A stretch of DNA of 6,641 bases from DAOTTW01 sp034437615 (GCA_034437615.1 DAOTTW010000068.1:1-6641), one strand, 5' to 3'. Positions 1-5,977 are shown, numbered from the stretch's first letter. Notes: generated by a model from the letters alone, not told the origin. Program-made: numbers and translations.

Positions 1-1
1 G

Positions 2-733
2 GTACTGCGGCCCTACGAGCAGATGATTAAGGACACAGCAAAGGTGCTGGGCGATGTGCGTGACCTCGATGTGATGCTTGCGGACCTGAAAGCGTATCAG
101 GCGCAGCAAACGCCGCAAGAGCAAAGCGCACTGCAAGAGGTGATCGACAAGCTAAAGCGCAAAAATCGGCTGGCACGCGTCAAGTTGATTGCCTGGTTGG
201 ATACAAACAAGTTTCAGCGCTTCGTGAAGGATTTTGCCAGGTTCGTGCACGTAGAGGGCAACAGCAAGGGCAAAGCGGCCATCGAACCCGCTAGCGCCGC
301 CGAACCGTATCAGGTGCGTCACGTCGCCCCGGTGATCTTCTATGCGCATTTAGCGGCGGTGCGGGCCTATGATAACGTCATCGCAGAGGCCGACATCGAG
401 ACGCTGCACGCGCTGCGCATCGAATTCAAGCGCCTGCGCTATGTCGTGACCTTCTTTGAGGCGGTGCTCGGTGCCTCCGCAGAGCGTTTCATTGATGAGA
501 TCAAAGCATTGCAAGAATATCTTGGCCGCCTGAATGACGTGCAGGTGGCCCAGGCCACCCTCAGCAAGCTCTCCGGCTTATCCGATGATGCAAAAGCCGC
601 ACTAGGGCGCTACTTCCAGGTCATTCAGGCCGAGACAGACGAAAAATTCACGCGGTTCCCGCAAGCCTGGGCGCATTTCAATTCTCGCACGGTGCAGCGC
701 CAATTGTCGGATGCGTTGCTGGTGCTGCGTTAG
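2..733 (+). CDS. CHAD domain protein, 5' end outside the window
   Basis: This is the C-terminal part of a CHAD (conserved histidine alpha-helical) domain protein. The frame is open from the first base, so the ATG at 23 is probably internal. Numbering from that Met, LGDVRDLDVM (9-18) is the RDlD motif of the first helical half. LHALRIEFKRLRY (128-140) and LGRLNDVQ (167-174) are the His/Arg/Lys-rich signature and LG-LND motif of the second half. CHAD domains are all-helical, carry a basic surface, and bind inorganic polyphosphate; many localise to polyphosphate granules. Some are fused to an N-terminal CYTH (triphosphate tunnel) domain, and whether that holds here cannot be seen. The protein ends about 60 residues after LGRLND, as is normal for a C-terminal CHAD domain. 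The stop is TAG at 731-733. The family call is firm; the cellular role is inferred from the family. Confidence 0.9.
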   Translation, partial: VLRPYEQMIKDTAKVLGDVRDLDVMLADLKAYQAQQTPQEQSALQEVIDKLKRKNRLARVKLIAWLDTNKFQRFVKDFARFVHVEGNSKGKAAIEPASAAEPYQVRHVAPVIFYAHLAAVRAYDNVIAEADIETLHALRIEFKRLRYVVTFFEAVLGASAERFIDEIKALQEYLGRLNDVQVAQATLSKLSGLSDDAKAALGRYFQVIQAETDEKFTRFPQAWAHFNSRTVQRQLSDALLVLR

Positions 734-806
734 ATATAGCCTGTCCGCCTGTCAGCCAACTGCTGATTTGTTTTAGGCCATCCCAATAAAATAATTGACA
801 CGGTTT

Positions 807-868
807 GCGGACATGGCTTGCCGTGTCCCTACGAACGATGCCCTGTAGGGACACCCTTCTGGGTGTCC
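807..868. repeat. Head-to-head pair of GTAGGGAC hairpin repeats
   Basis: Two copies of a short repeat face each other. The copy at 807-832 reads GTAGGGACACGGC on the minus strand and folds as GGACATGGC/GCCGTGTCC with one G.T pair. The copy at 845-868 reads on the plus strand and folds as a perfect 8-bp stem, GGACACCC/GGGTGTCC, with loop TTCT. The facing ends TCCCTAC (826-832) and GTAGGGA (845-851) are themselves inverted. TGACAC (796-801) and GTGTCA (874-879) extend the symmetry outward. The arrangement looks like a dispersed extragenic palindrome. It lies about 75-135 bases downstream of the CHAD stop, so the RNA hairpins could slow or stop transcription, but there is no T-run. Confidence 0.8.
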
Positions 869-918
869 GAGCGGTGTCAGCCGCATTGCTCAGCCAGGCC
901 CATTTTGCCCGCGAATTG

Positions 919-1220
919 GCCCTCACCCCCTCAATCCCCCTTCACAGGGGTAGGTATTTGATGTTTGACCGTATTTTGTGGCGGCTGACGCCGCCCTGGA
1001 CGCCAAGAATGGCGTCCCTACGGTCCAAAACGGTTGTGTAGGGACGCGGCTTGCTGCGTCCGCTACCGAAGACGACGACAAATCTAAAATACCTACCCCT
1101 GAGAACTCAATCCCCCTCTCCCAACCGCCGCTACGCGGCTAGGAGAGGGGGAAGCAAGCCGTTTAAAGCCCCTCTCCATCTGTGTCTGGGCGTGGAGGGA
1201 GAGGGGTTTGGGGTGAGGGC
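919..1220. repeat. Nested palindromic repeat block (composite extragenic element)
   Basis: Several perfect inverted repeats are stacked here. The outer arms are GCCCTCACCCC (919-929) and its complement (1210-1220), 11 bp. Next inward come AGGGGTAGGTATTT (946-959) and its complement (1087-1100), 14 bp. Inside these sits a second head-to-head pair of GTAGGGAC hairpins (998-1021 on minus, 1038-1063 on plus). Between the 1100 arm and the outer arm are two long hairpins: CCCCCTCTCC/GGAGAGGGGG (1112-1121 with 1142-1151, plus an inner GCCG/CGGC stem) and CCCCTCTCC/GGAGAGGGG (1169-1177 with 1198-1206). CTCAATCCCCCT occurs twice in direct orientation (930-941, 1106-1117). No transposase or credible reading frame is present. 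The block is best read as non-coding repeats inserted into one another. Confidence 0.8.
998..1063. repeat. Second head-to-head pair of GTAGGGAC hairpin repeats
   Basis: The copy at 998-1021 lies on the minus strand and has a perfect 8-bp stem, GGACGCCA/TGGCGTCC, with loop AGAA. The copy at 1038-1063 lies on the plus strand and has GGACGC/GCGTCC with an inner GC/GC pairing. Both keep the leading GTAGGGAC, as in the 807-868 pair, while the inner stem bases differ in a compensated way. That suggests the hairpin fold is conserved rather than the exact bases. A further small hairpin, GCGGC/GCCGC (981-985, 990-994), sits just before it. Confidence 0.8.
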
Positions 1221-1230
1221 TAAGCAGTTA

Positions 1231-1245
1231 CCCTGGCGTCCAGGG
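1231..1245. repeat. Short hairpin matching an upstream repeat
   Basis: CCCTGG (1231-1236) and CCAGGG (1240-1245) form a perfect 6-bp stem with loop CGT. The overlapping 13-mer at 1234-1246 is the exact reverse complement of 993-1005, at the edge of the second GTAGGGAC pair. This segment is therefore probably related to the same repeat material. It lies about 60 bases before the coiled-coil gene. Confidence 0.55.
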
Positions 1246-1307
1246 CAGCGCGAGCGGCCATACGATACGTTCAATTATCAAATGCCTTTAGAGAGGATGC
1301 ATACAAC

Positions 1308-1583
1308 ATGGCAAGTACACGGCAAGTTCAGGGCGCACTCCGGAAATTCCGCGATCAGATTCGCAAAGCCAGCAAAGACATTGAAGACGTTACTGCGGCA
1401 ATCCGTGACCTCGAAAAGCAGCTTGAAGAATGGGATAACGACACGGACCTGGAAATTACACGCGGCTTGAAGAAAGAGATCGAGCGCGGCAAGGACGAGA
1501 TCAGCGATTTGCGCAAGGCAGTGGATAAGCTAGAGCGTGAAATCTCGGATACGAACCGCAAGTATCACAACCTATCGCGCTGA
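1308..1583 (+). CDS. Small coiled-coil protein of unknown function (91 aa)
   Basis: I do not recognise a named family. The protein has no signal peptide and no membrane segment, is very rich in charged residues, and has a clear heptad pattern. Hydrophobic residues at 11, 14, 18, 21, 25, 28, 32, 35, 39 and 42 form one coil. Those at 54, 58, 65, 68, 72, 75 and 79 continue the same 3-4 spacing in a second. Between them, residues 43-53 (NDTDLEITRGL region) could be a hinge, giving either a helical hairpin or one long rod. The ATG at 1308 is preceded by GAGAGGA (1291-1297) with a 10-base gap, a plausible ribosome binding site that fixes the start. The gene stands alone between the repeat block and a convergent gene, with a hairpin terminator downstream. 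It is probably a soluble cytoplasmic protein that self-associates or binds a partner; its function is unknown. Confidence 0.75.
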   Translation: MASTRQVQGALRKFRDQIRKASKDIEDVTAAIRDLEKQLEEWDNDTDLEITRGLKKEIERGKDEISDLRKAVDKLEREISDTNRKYHNLSR

Positions 1584-1590
1584 ATCTGCA

Positions 1591-1624
1591 TAGAAACCAA
1601 AAAGAGATAGAAATCAAAAAGAGC
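1591..1624 (+). repeat. Tandem 17-bp near-duplicate at a terminator
   Basis: TAGAAACCAAAAAGAGA (1591-1607) is followed directly by TAGAAATCAAAAAGAGC (1608-1624), with 15 of 17 bases identical. The second copy supplies the left arm (AAAGAGC) of the terminator hairpin. Only this second copy pairs with the right arm at 1638-1644. Confidence 0.7.
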
Positions 1625-1644
1625 CTGCACGAAGCAAGCTCTTT
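1618..1644. terminator. Hairpin terminator between convergent genes
   Basis: AAAGAGC (1618-1624) pairs with GCTCTTT (1638-1644). TGC (1626-1628) pairs with GCA (1634-1636) above one C/A mismatch, leaving the 5-base loop ACGAA. A-rich bases lie on the left (1616-1620) and T-rich bases on the right (1642-1655), so the hairpin can work in both directions. It serves the coiled-coil gene (stop at 1583) from the left and the TPR gene (stop at 1677) from the right. Confidence 0.75.
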
Positions 1645-1676
1645 AATTCTAATTTCGTAAAACGATGCGTACCGAC

Positions 1677-2465
1677 CTAGTTCATCACATCCAGGGTCAC
1701 GTCGATCAGGCCGTTGCTGCCGCCACCTGCGTGACTGACGATCAGCGTGTATTCGTTGGAACGGCCATAGCAGTTCGCGTGCGTCGGGATGGTGAAGCTG
1801 TCAATGTAGCTGCTCATCGACATCAGGTTGCCGTTAACGATGATGTCATCGTTGCTGACGACAGGCTGATTATACTTGTCCACGACCACGACCAACGGAT
1901 CAACGATCTCATCGCCCTGGCCCATCGCGCTCACGCGGATCTTCTGGCCTGCTTCAGCAGTAAATGGCATACGATAAACGCGGCCTTCAGCCATTTCAAC
2001 GGTGACGGTTTCGCCAGGGCTGTAATCCAGGCGCGTCAGCACGAGACCGCTGTTCTTCTCGATATAGGTGTGCAGGTCATGCATAGAGCGGTAGCTATCC
2101 TGAAGCTGTTCATAGGCAACACCACGGTTCAGGAAGGGCACGGCATAGCTATCGTTCGTCTCGATGGCAGCGCTGTAATACTGGATTGCACGCTCGTATT
2201 CGTCATCAAGATGATAATCAAGGGCAGTATTATAATATTCGTAAACCGACAACCCAGACGGGATAACATGCGCTTGTTCCTGCTGAACAAACGGCATGAC
2301 TTCGGTGCGGACGACATCCACATTTGCACTGCGGTTTTCTTCAGGTGTAAAACGGTCGATCACTGCGTTGGTGGCTACCAAGACGACGGCGATCACTAAC
2401 ATGGCTTCGATGGCACGGACAAAACCACGCCCCGGATAGGTTTTCGGCTTCTGCTTGTAGAACAT
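1677..2465 (-). CDS. Membrane-anchored TPR protein with PPC-like C-terminal domain
   Basis: The protein has 262 residues. A basic N-terminus (K4, K6, K8, R13, R17) precedes one membrane segment at about 18-36, so the rest should lie outside the cytoplasm. Residues 75-108 match a tetratricopeptide repeat (YNTALDYHLDDEYERAIQYY, then A99-A100 and A108), and 109-138 look like a second, weaker repeat. TPRs bind partner proteins. Residues 150-260 resemble the bacterial pre-peptidase C-terminal (PPC) beta-sandwich: YRMPFTAEAGQKIRV, then DPLVVVVD, then SNDD, and a closing YTLIVSHAGG strand. PPC domains usually sit on secreted proteases, but no catalytic domain is present. The gene runs opposite to the carbamoyltransferase operon and shares its upstream region. 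It may be a surface or envelope scaffold; no specific role can be given. The TPR call is good and the PPC call is moderate. Confidence 0.8.
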   Translation of the reverse strand: MFYKQKPKTYPGRGFVRAIEAMLVIAVVLVATNAVIDRFTPEENRSANVDVVRTEVMPFVQQEQAHVIPSGLSVYEYYNTALDYHLDDEYERAIQYYSAAIETNDSYAVPFLNRGVAYEQLQDSYRSMHDLHTYIEKNSGLVLTRLDYSPGETVTVEMAEGRVYRMPFTAEAGQKIRVSAMGQGDEIVDPLVVVVDKYNQPVVSNDDIIVNGNLMSMSSYIDSFTIPTHANCYGRSNEYTLIVSHAGGGSNGLIDVTLDVMN

Positions 2466-2513
2466 GAGCCAGTTAATCCCTAAGAGCTACATACAATCGA
2501 ACGGTCAGAAAAG

Positions 2514-2544
2514 AGTATACCACAAAAAACCCGTTAGCAGTCAA
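2514..2544 (-). promoter_or_regulatory. Promoter of the TPR/PPC gene (extended -10)
   Basis: On the minus strand, TTGACT (2539-2544) is a 5/6 match to the -35 box and TATACT (2514-2519) a 5/6 match to the -10 box. The spacer is 19 bases, slightly long. TGG directly before TATACT makes an extended -10 (TGnTATACT), which compensates for the spacing. A run of six T lies within the spacer. The predicted leader to the ATG at 2465 is about 40 bases. Only a weak AGGG lies upstream of that ATG. Confidence 0.6.
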
Positions 2545-2634
2545 ACGACTTGCACGACTTCCATACGCTATTCTTACTGCGATTTGAACAAATGACGCCA
2601 GATGACAACATGACCACAGGCTTTTGTGTGGGGC

Positions 2635-2663
2635 TTTACGCGCTTCACAGGCTGGGCTATTAT
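2635..2663 (+). promoter_or_regulatory. Candidate promoter of the carbamoyltransferase operon
   Basis: TTTACG (2635-2640, 4/6 match to the -35 box) and TATTAT (2658-2663, 5/6 match to the -10 box) are separated by exactly 17 bases. They lie about 45 bases before the TTG start. The hexamers are ordinary, so this is a sequence-only proposal. It is divergent from the TPR gene promoter about 90 bases away, so a shared regulator is possible, but I see no clear operator. Confidence 0.45.
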
Positions 2664-2692
2664 AAGCGCTTCTTGCCATTAACAGCCGATTT

Positions 2693-2710
2693 AGGAGTGT
2701 GTGAGCATTG
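2693..2710 (+). promoter_or_regulatory. Ribosome binding site that decides the TTG start
   Basis: AGGAG (2693-2697) lies 10 bases before TTG (2708-2710). An in-frame TGA at 2702-2704 rules out any earlier start. The family-conserved N-terminus (MYILGINAYH) begins exactly at the TTG, so TTG initiation is well supported. Confidence 0.8.
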
Positions 2711-4435
2711 TACATACTAGGGATTAATGCCTATCACGCAGGCGCTTCAGCGTGCCTGATCCACAATGGAAACCTGATTGCGGCAGCAGAGGAAGAACGC
2801 TTCCGCCGCCAGAAATACTGGGCTGGCTTCCCGACGCAGGCCATTCGCTGGGTGCTGCAAGAAGCAGGCATTCAGGCGCAAGACCTCGATCATATCGGCA
2901 TCTCACGCAATCCCAACGCGCACCTGCTGCAAGCGGCGTGGTTCGCACTTCGGCGGCGGCCTAGCCTGAAGCTGATCCAAGAGCGTCTCAGCAATAAATT
3001 ACGTGTGGGGTCGCTCAAGCAGGAATTTTGCCAGCATATCGGCGTTCAGGCGTCGGATTTACGCGCCACGTTTCACAATGTCGAGCACCACCGGGCGCAT
3101 ATGGCCAGCGCCTTTCACGTTTCACCCTACAGCGATGCCGCTGTGATTTCGGTTGATGGTGCGGGCGATTTCGTCACGACGATGTGGGGCACAGGCCGCG
3201 ATAACGCGCTGCACGTCGATGATCTGATTTACTTCCCGCATTCGTTGGGCATTTTCTACAACGCGCTGACGCAGTGGCTTGGCTTCCCCAAGTATGGCGA
3301 CGAAGGCAAGACGATGGGCCTCGCGCCCTATGGTGAACCGCTGCATCTGGATGAAATGCGTAAGATCGTGCGCGTGCAAGCTGACGGCACCTTTGAACTG
3401 GATTTAGATTATTTCGTGCATCAGGCCGAAGGCGCACAGATGACATGGGGTGACGGTTCGCCTACGGTTGGCCGCCTGTATTCAGATAAGCTGCTGAGCC
3501 TGCTCGGTGCGGCGCGTGAACCGGGCACACAGATCACGCAAAAGGTGATGGATGTGGCCGCGTCCATGCAAGCCATGCTGGAAGAGGCCGAACTGCGCTT
3601 AATCCAAAAAGTGCAACAGGCGACGGGCAAAAAGACCTTGTGCCTGGCAGGTGGTGTCGCGCTCAACAGCGCCTTCAACGGCAAAATCCTGCCCAACACC
3701 GACTTTGAGGACATCTTCATACAGCCTGCCTCTGGTGATGCGGGCACGTCGCTGGGCGTGTGCTACTACATCTATCACGATCTACTGAAACAACCGCGCT
3801 GCTACACCATGACGCACGCCTACACTGGGCCGCAGTGGTCGCCGGATGACATGCGGCAAGCGCTCGATGCCTACAGCCTGGCTTATGACGAAGTGGACGA
3901 CGAGACGCTCTATCAGCGTGCCGCCGAACGCATTGCCGCCGGGGATGTGCTGGGCTGGTTTCAGGGCCGCAGCGAATGGGGGCCGCGTGCGCTCGGCAAT
4001 CGTAGCATTTTGGCGGACCCGCGCCGCAAAGACATGAAAGACATCCTAAACGCCCGCATCAAACAGCGTGAGCCGTTCCGCCCGTTCGCGCCATCCGTGT
4101 TGCTAGAGGACGTTGGCGCATATTTCGAGCAGAGCTACCCGGACCCCTTCATGCTGAAGGTCTACGGCATCCTGCCAGCCGCACAGACGGCAATCCCAGC
4201 CGTGACGCACGTCGATGGCACAGGCCGCTTGCAGACCGTCTCAGCAGAGAACGCGCCGCGTTACCACGCGCTGATTAGCGCCTTCAAGCAGCAGACCGAC
4301 GTGGGCGTGGTGCTGAATACGTCCTTCAACGAAAACGAGCCAATTGTCAACACACCCCATGAGGCGGTTGATTGCTTCGTGCGTACTAGAATGGATGCGC
4401 TGGCAATGGGCAACTTCGTCGTGAGCAAAACCTGA
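2708..4435 (+). CDS. Carbamoyltransferase, NodU/CmcH/TobZ family
   Basis: The protein has 575 residues, the usual full length. These enzymes use carbamoyl phosphate and ATP to form carbamoyl-adenylate, then place a carbamoyl group on a hydroxyl of a sugar or natural product (Nod factor, cephalosporin, tobramycin). The N-terminal Kae1/Hsp70-like domain starts with MYILGINAYHAGASACLI and AAAEEERFRR. It carries HHRAH (127-131), DGAGD (150-154), GDEGKTMGLAPYG (197-209), AGGVALNSAFN (314-324) and SGDAGTSLG (342-350). The two His and the two Asp (150, 344) fit the metal and nucleotide site of this fold. The C-terminal YrdC-like domain has SEWGPRALGNRSILADPR (422-439) and LNTSFNENEPIV (536-547). All hallmark motifs are present, so the enzyme should be active. 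The TTG start is fixed by AGGAG 10 bases upstream and an in-frame TGA just before. The stop overlaps the next gene's ATG. The acceptor is unknown. Confidence 0.93.
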   Translation: MYILGINAYHAGASACLIHNGNLIAAAEEERFRRQKYWAGFPTQAIRWVLQEAGIQAQDLDHIGISRNPNAHLLQAAWFALRRRPSLKLIQERLSNKLRVGSLKQEFCQHIGVQASDLRATFHNVEHHRAHMASAFHVSPYSDAAVISVDGAGDFVTTMWGTGRDNALHVDDLIYFPHSLGIFYNALTQWLGFPKYGDEGKTMGLAPYGEPLHLDEMRKIVRVQADGTFELDLDYFVHQAEGAQMTWGDGSPTVGRLYSDKLLSLLGAAREPGTQITQKVMDVAASMQAMLEEAELRLIQKVQQATGKKTLCLAGGVALNSAFNGKILPNTDFEDIFIQPASGDAGTSLGVCYYIYHDLLKQPRCYTMTHAYTGPQWSPDDMRQALDAYSLAYDEVDDETLYQRAAERIAAGDVLGWFQGRSEWGPRALGNRSILADPRRKDMKDILNARIKQREPFRPFAPSVLLEDVGAYFEQSYPDPFMLKVYGILPAAQTAIPAVTHVDGTGRLQTVSAENAPRYHALISAFKQQTDVGVVLNTSFNENEPIVNTPHEAVDCFVRTRMDALAMGNFVVSKT

Positions 4436-5832
4436 TGAGTTGGTTCGGCGCACACCCCCGCTTGAGCGTGATTGCGCTGGCGGTGCTCGTGCGCCTGACA
4501 TTGCTGGCTTTGCTGCCCGCTACGCTGGATTTTACACAGAGCGCGGTGCATGGCTCCGAAGCCTACGACATCTATGCACAAAACCTGCTGAAAACGGGCG
4601 TCTATGGCCGCGAAGCCGGCACGCCGGATGCCCTGCTGCCGCCACTGTATAGCTACCTGCTGGCGGGGGTGTATGCGCTGGTTGGGCGTGGTTACTGGCA
4701 GGTCGGCTTGCTGCATACCGTGCTGGATGCGCTATCGTTGTGGTTGCTGATCGACATTGGGCAGCGCTTATTTGCACGCAGTCGTCACGCTGAAGCAGTC
4801 GGTGTGCTGGCGGCGCTGTTCACGGCGCTCTATCCCTATCTGGTGTTTCAGAACCTCACGCTGATCGACACGCCGCTATTCATCCTGCTGCTGCACCTGT
4901 TCGTCTGGCTACTGATCCTGCTGCGCGACCAACCCGACTATAATCGGCGCACGCTGCTGCTGGCGCTGGCGGCTGGTGCCGTGCTTGGGGTCACGACGCT
5001 AGCGCGTGCGCTGCTGCCACCATTGGCTGTATTGGCTGCGTTCTGGTTCTTGTTTCGCCTGAATCTGTGGCAGACGGTGTTGCGCCTGTTGCCTGTGGCG
5101 CTTGTTAGCGTGCTGCTGCTTGTGCCCTGGATTATGCGTGGTTACAGCCTGTACGATGCCTTTGTGCCTGTCGCGCTCAACAGTGGCGAGAATATCTATC
5201 AGGGCAACAATCCGCAGACGGTGCCGCTATTCCGTGCGGGTTATGATGCGCAGTGGTCACAGCCGCCTGCCAGCGTCGAAAACGTCACAGATCGCGTAGA
5301 GCGCAACCGCTTGTTGACGCAAGCAGGGCTGGATTATCTGCGCGAAAACCCCGACGCCATCCCCGACTTGCTATGGACGAAGTTCCTGGTGCATTGGAGC
5401 GTGGAAATTATGCCGCGCCGCAATCCACAACCGAGCGAGACGCTGCAATTAAGTGACACAGGCGCAATCATGGTCCTGCGTGCTGATGACACCATCAGCG
5501 GCGTGACAGAGGCAAACGCGGCTTATGATGCAGGCTGGTTCGATACGCTGGCACGCCCGTTGCATGTGCTGTATTTCGGGGGTTTGCTGCTGCTATCGCT
5601 GCTGGGGATCGGCTTGTCGTGGCGCTATTGGCGCGATGTGTCGTTGCTGTGGTTTGTGCAGATCAGCATGACGCTCATGTATGTGCTGTTTCATCCATCT
5701 ACGCGCTACCGCGTCCCAAGCGACCCGCTGCTATTCTTGTTCGCGGCTTATACGCTGGTGCTGCTTGGCAGTTATCTTGCATCCCAATCAAAACTCAAAG
5801 ATGTTCTTAATCGGCACGGCGAAGCCAGGTAG
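4435..5832 (+). CDS. GT-C fold membrane glycosyltransferase, GT39/ArnT (PMT_2)-like
   Basis: This 465-residue integral membrane protein has about ten predicted helices (near 10-30, 67-85, 90-112, 121-140, 146-164, 173-190, 192-208, 214-232, 376-396, 402-419, 432-451). One large outer loop spans about 235-372. This is the layout of GT-C enzymes that move a sugar from a polyprenyl-phosphate donor to an acceptor on the outer face. Supporting motifs are the acidic first loop SEAYDIYAQNLLKTGVYG (41-58; E42 and D45 are candidate catalytic or metal residues), PPLYSYLLAG (69-78), GVTTLARALLPPL (185-197), PWIMRGYSLYDAFVPV followed by NSGENIYQGNNP (231-260), and RYRVPSDP (424-431). The ATG at 4435 overlaps the carbamoyltransferase TGA (TGATG), so translation is probably coupled. 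The 3' end overlaps the opposing Uma2 remnant by 26 bases. The family call is good; the sugar and acceptor are unknown. Confidence 0.85.
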   Translation: MSWFGAHPRLSVIALAVLVRLTLLALLPATLDFTQSAVHGSEAYDIYAQNLLKTGVYGREAGTPDALLPPLYSYLLAGVYALVGRGYWQVGLLHTVLDALSLWLLIDIGQRLFARSRHAEAVGVLAALFTALYPYLVFQNLTLIDTPLFILLLHLFVWLLILLRDQPDYNRRTLLLALAAGAVLGVTTLARALLPPLAVLAAFWFLFRLNLWQTVLRLLPVALVSVLLLVPWIMRGYSLYDAFVPVALNSGENIYQGNNPQTVPLFRAGYDAQWSQPPASVENVTDRVERNRLLTQAGLDYLRENPDAIPDLLWTKFLVHWSVEIMPRRNPQPSETLQLSDTGAIMVLRADDTISGVTEANAAYDAGWFDTLARPLHVLYFGGLLLLSLLGIGLSWRYWRDVSLLWFVQISMTLMYVLFHPSTRYRVPSDPLLFLFAAYTLVLLGSYLASQSKLKDVLNRHGEAR

Positions 5833-5977
5833 CACTCGCCTGTACGTAGCGTTCTCCACCGATTTGATAGCCGCCTTGTTCTGTACCGATGAACTCAAAC
5901 AGCCGGTCGGCGTTTTCTGGCCGATCCACGAATGCCGCAAATTCTTCGACGCTGATGCGCTCAACGCTCGTAACCAT
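5807..5977 (-). pseudogene. Uma2-family nuclease remnant, internally deleted
   Basis: A 56-codon frame reads MVTSVERISVEEFAAFVD, then RPENADRLFEFIG, then TEQGGYQIGGERY, then a short tail and TAA. From recall of the family, the first part matches the Uma2 (PD-(D/E)XK-like) N-terminus, with its ISVEEF and ENADRLFEFIGGE pattern. QGGYxxxGERY normally occurs some 45-50 residues later, just before the catalytic PDV. Here the two pieces are joined directly at FIG/TEQGGY. After GERY the sequence becomes VQASATW, so the PDV motif and the later E-x-K region are gone. Intact members are near 190 residues. GAGG about 8 bases before the ATG could still serve as a ribosome binding site. The tail overlaps the end of the glycosyltransferase gene. 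A nuclease function is excluded; a short expressed peptide cannot be. Family assignment is from motif memory only. Confidence 0.6.

Noticed and set aside
795..823. Perfect TTGACA (-35 box) at 795-800
   Set aside because: The sequence 17 bases later (TTGCCG) is not a -10 box, and it lies within repeat DNA, so no promoter is called.
805..1041. Plus-strand open frame of 78 codons in the gap
   Set aside because: It consists almost entirely of translated repeat hairpins, with no start signal.
807..1063. CRISPR-like appearance of repeated units
   Set aside because: The copies alternate in orientation, spacing is irregular and the units are palindromic without spacers of uniform length.
1051..1470. 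Plus-strand open frame of 139 codons across the repeats
   Set aside because: It runs through hairpin repeats and then overlaps the coiled-coil gene in another frame. Its composition is low-quality (Arg/Pro-rich) and it has no ribosome binding site.
1665..2399. Long plus-strand open frame (244 codons) opposite the TPR gene
   Set aside because: It lies antisense to a gene with a membrane segment, recognisable domains and a good promoter. Its own translation shows no domain, and it is explained by codon bias on the other strand.
2473..2715. Minus-strand open frame of 80 codons over the divergent promoter region
   Set aside because: It covers both promoter candidates and has no ribosome binding site or recognisable features.
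4261..4716. Minus-strand open frame of 151 codons
   Set aside because: It is a shadow across the junction of two well-supported plus-strand genes.
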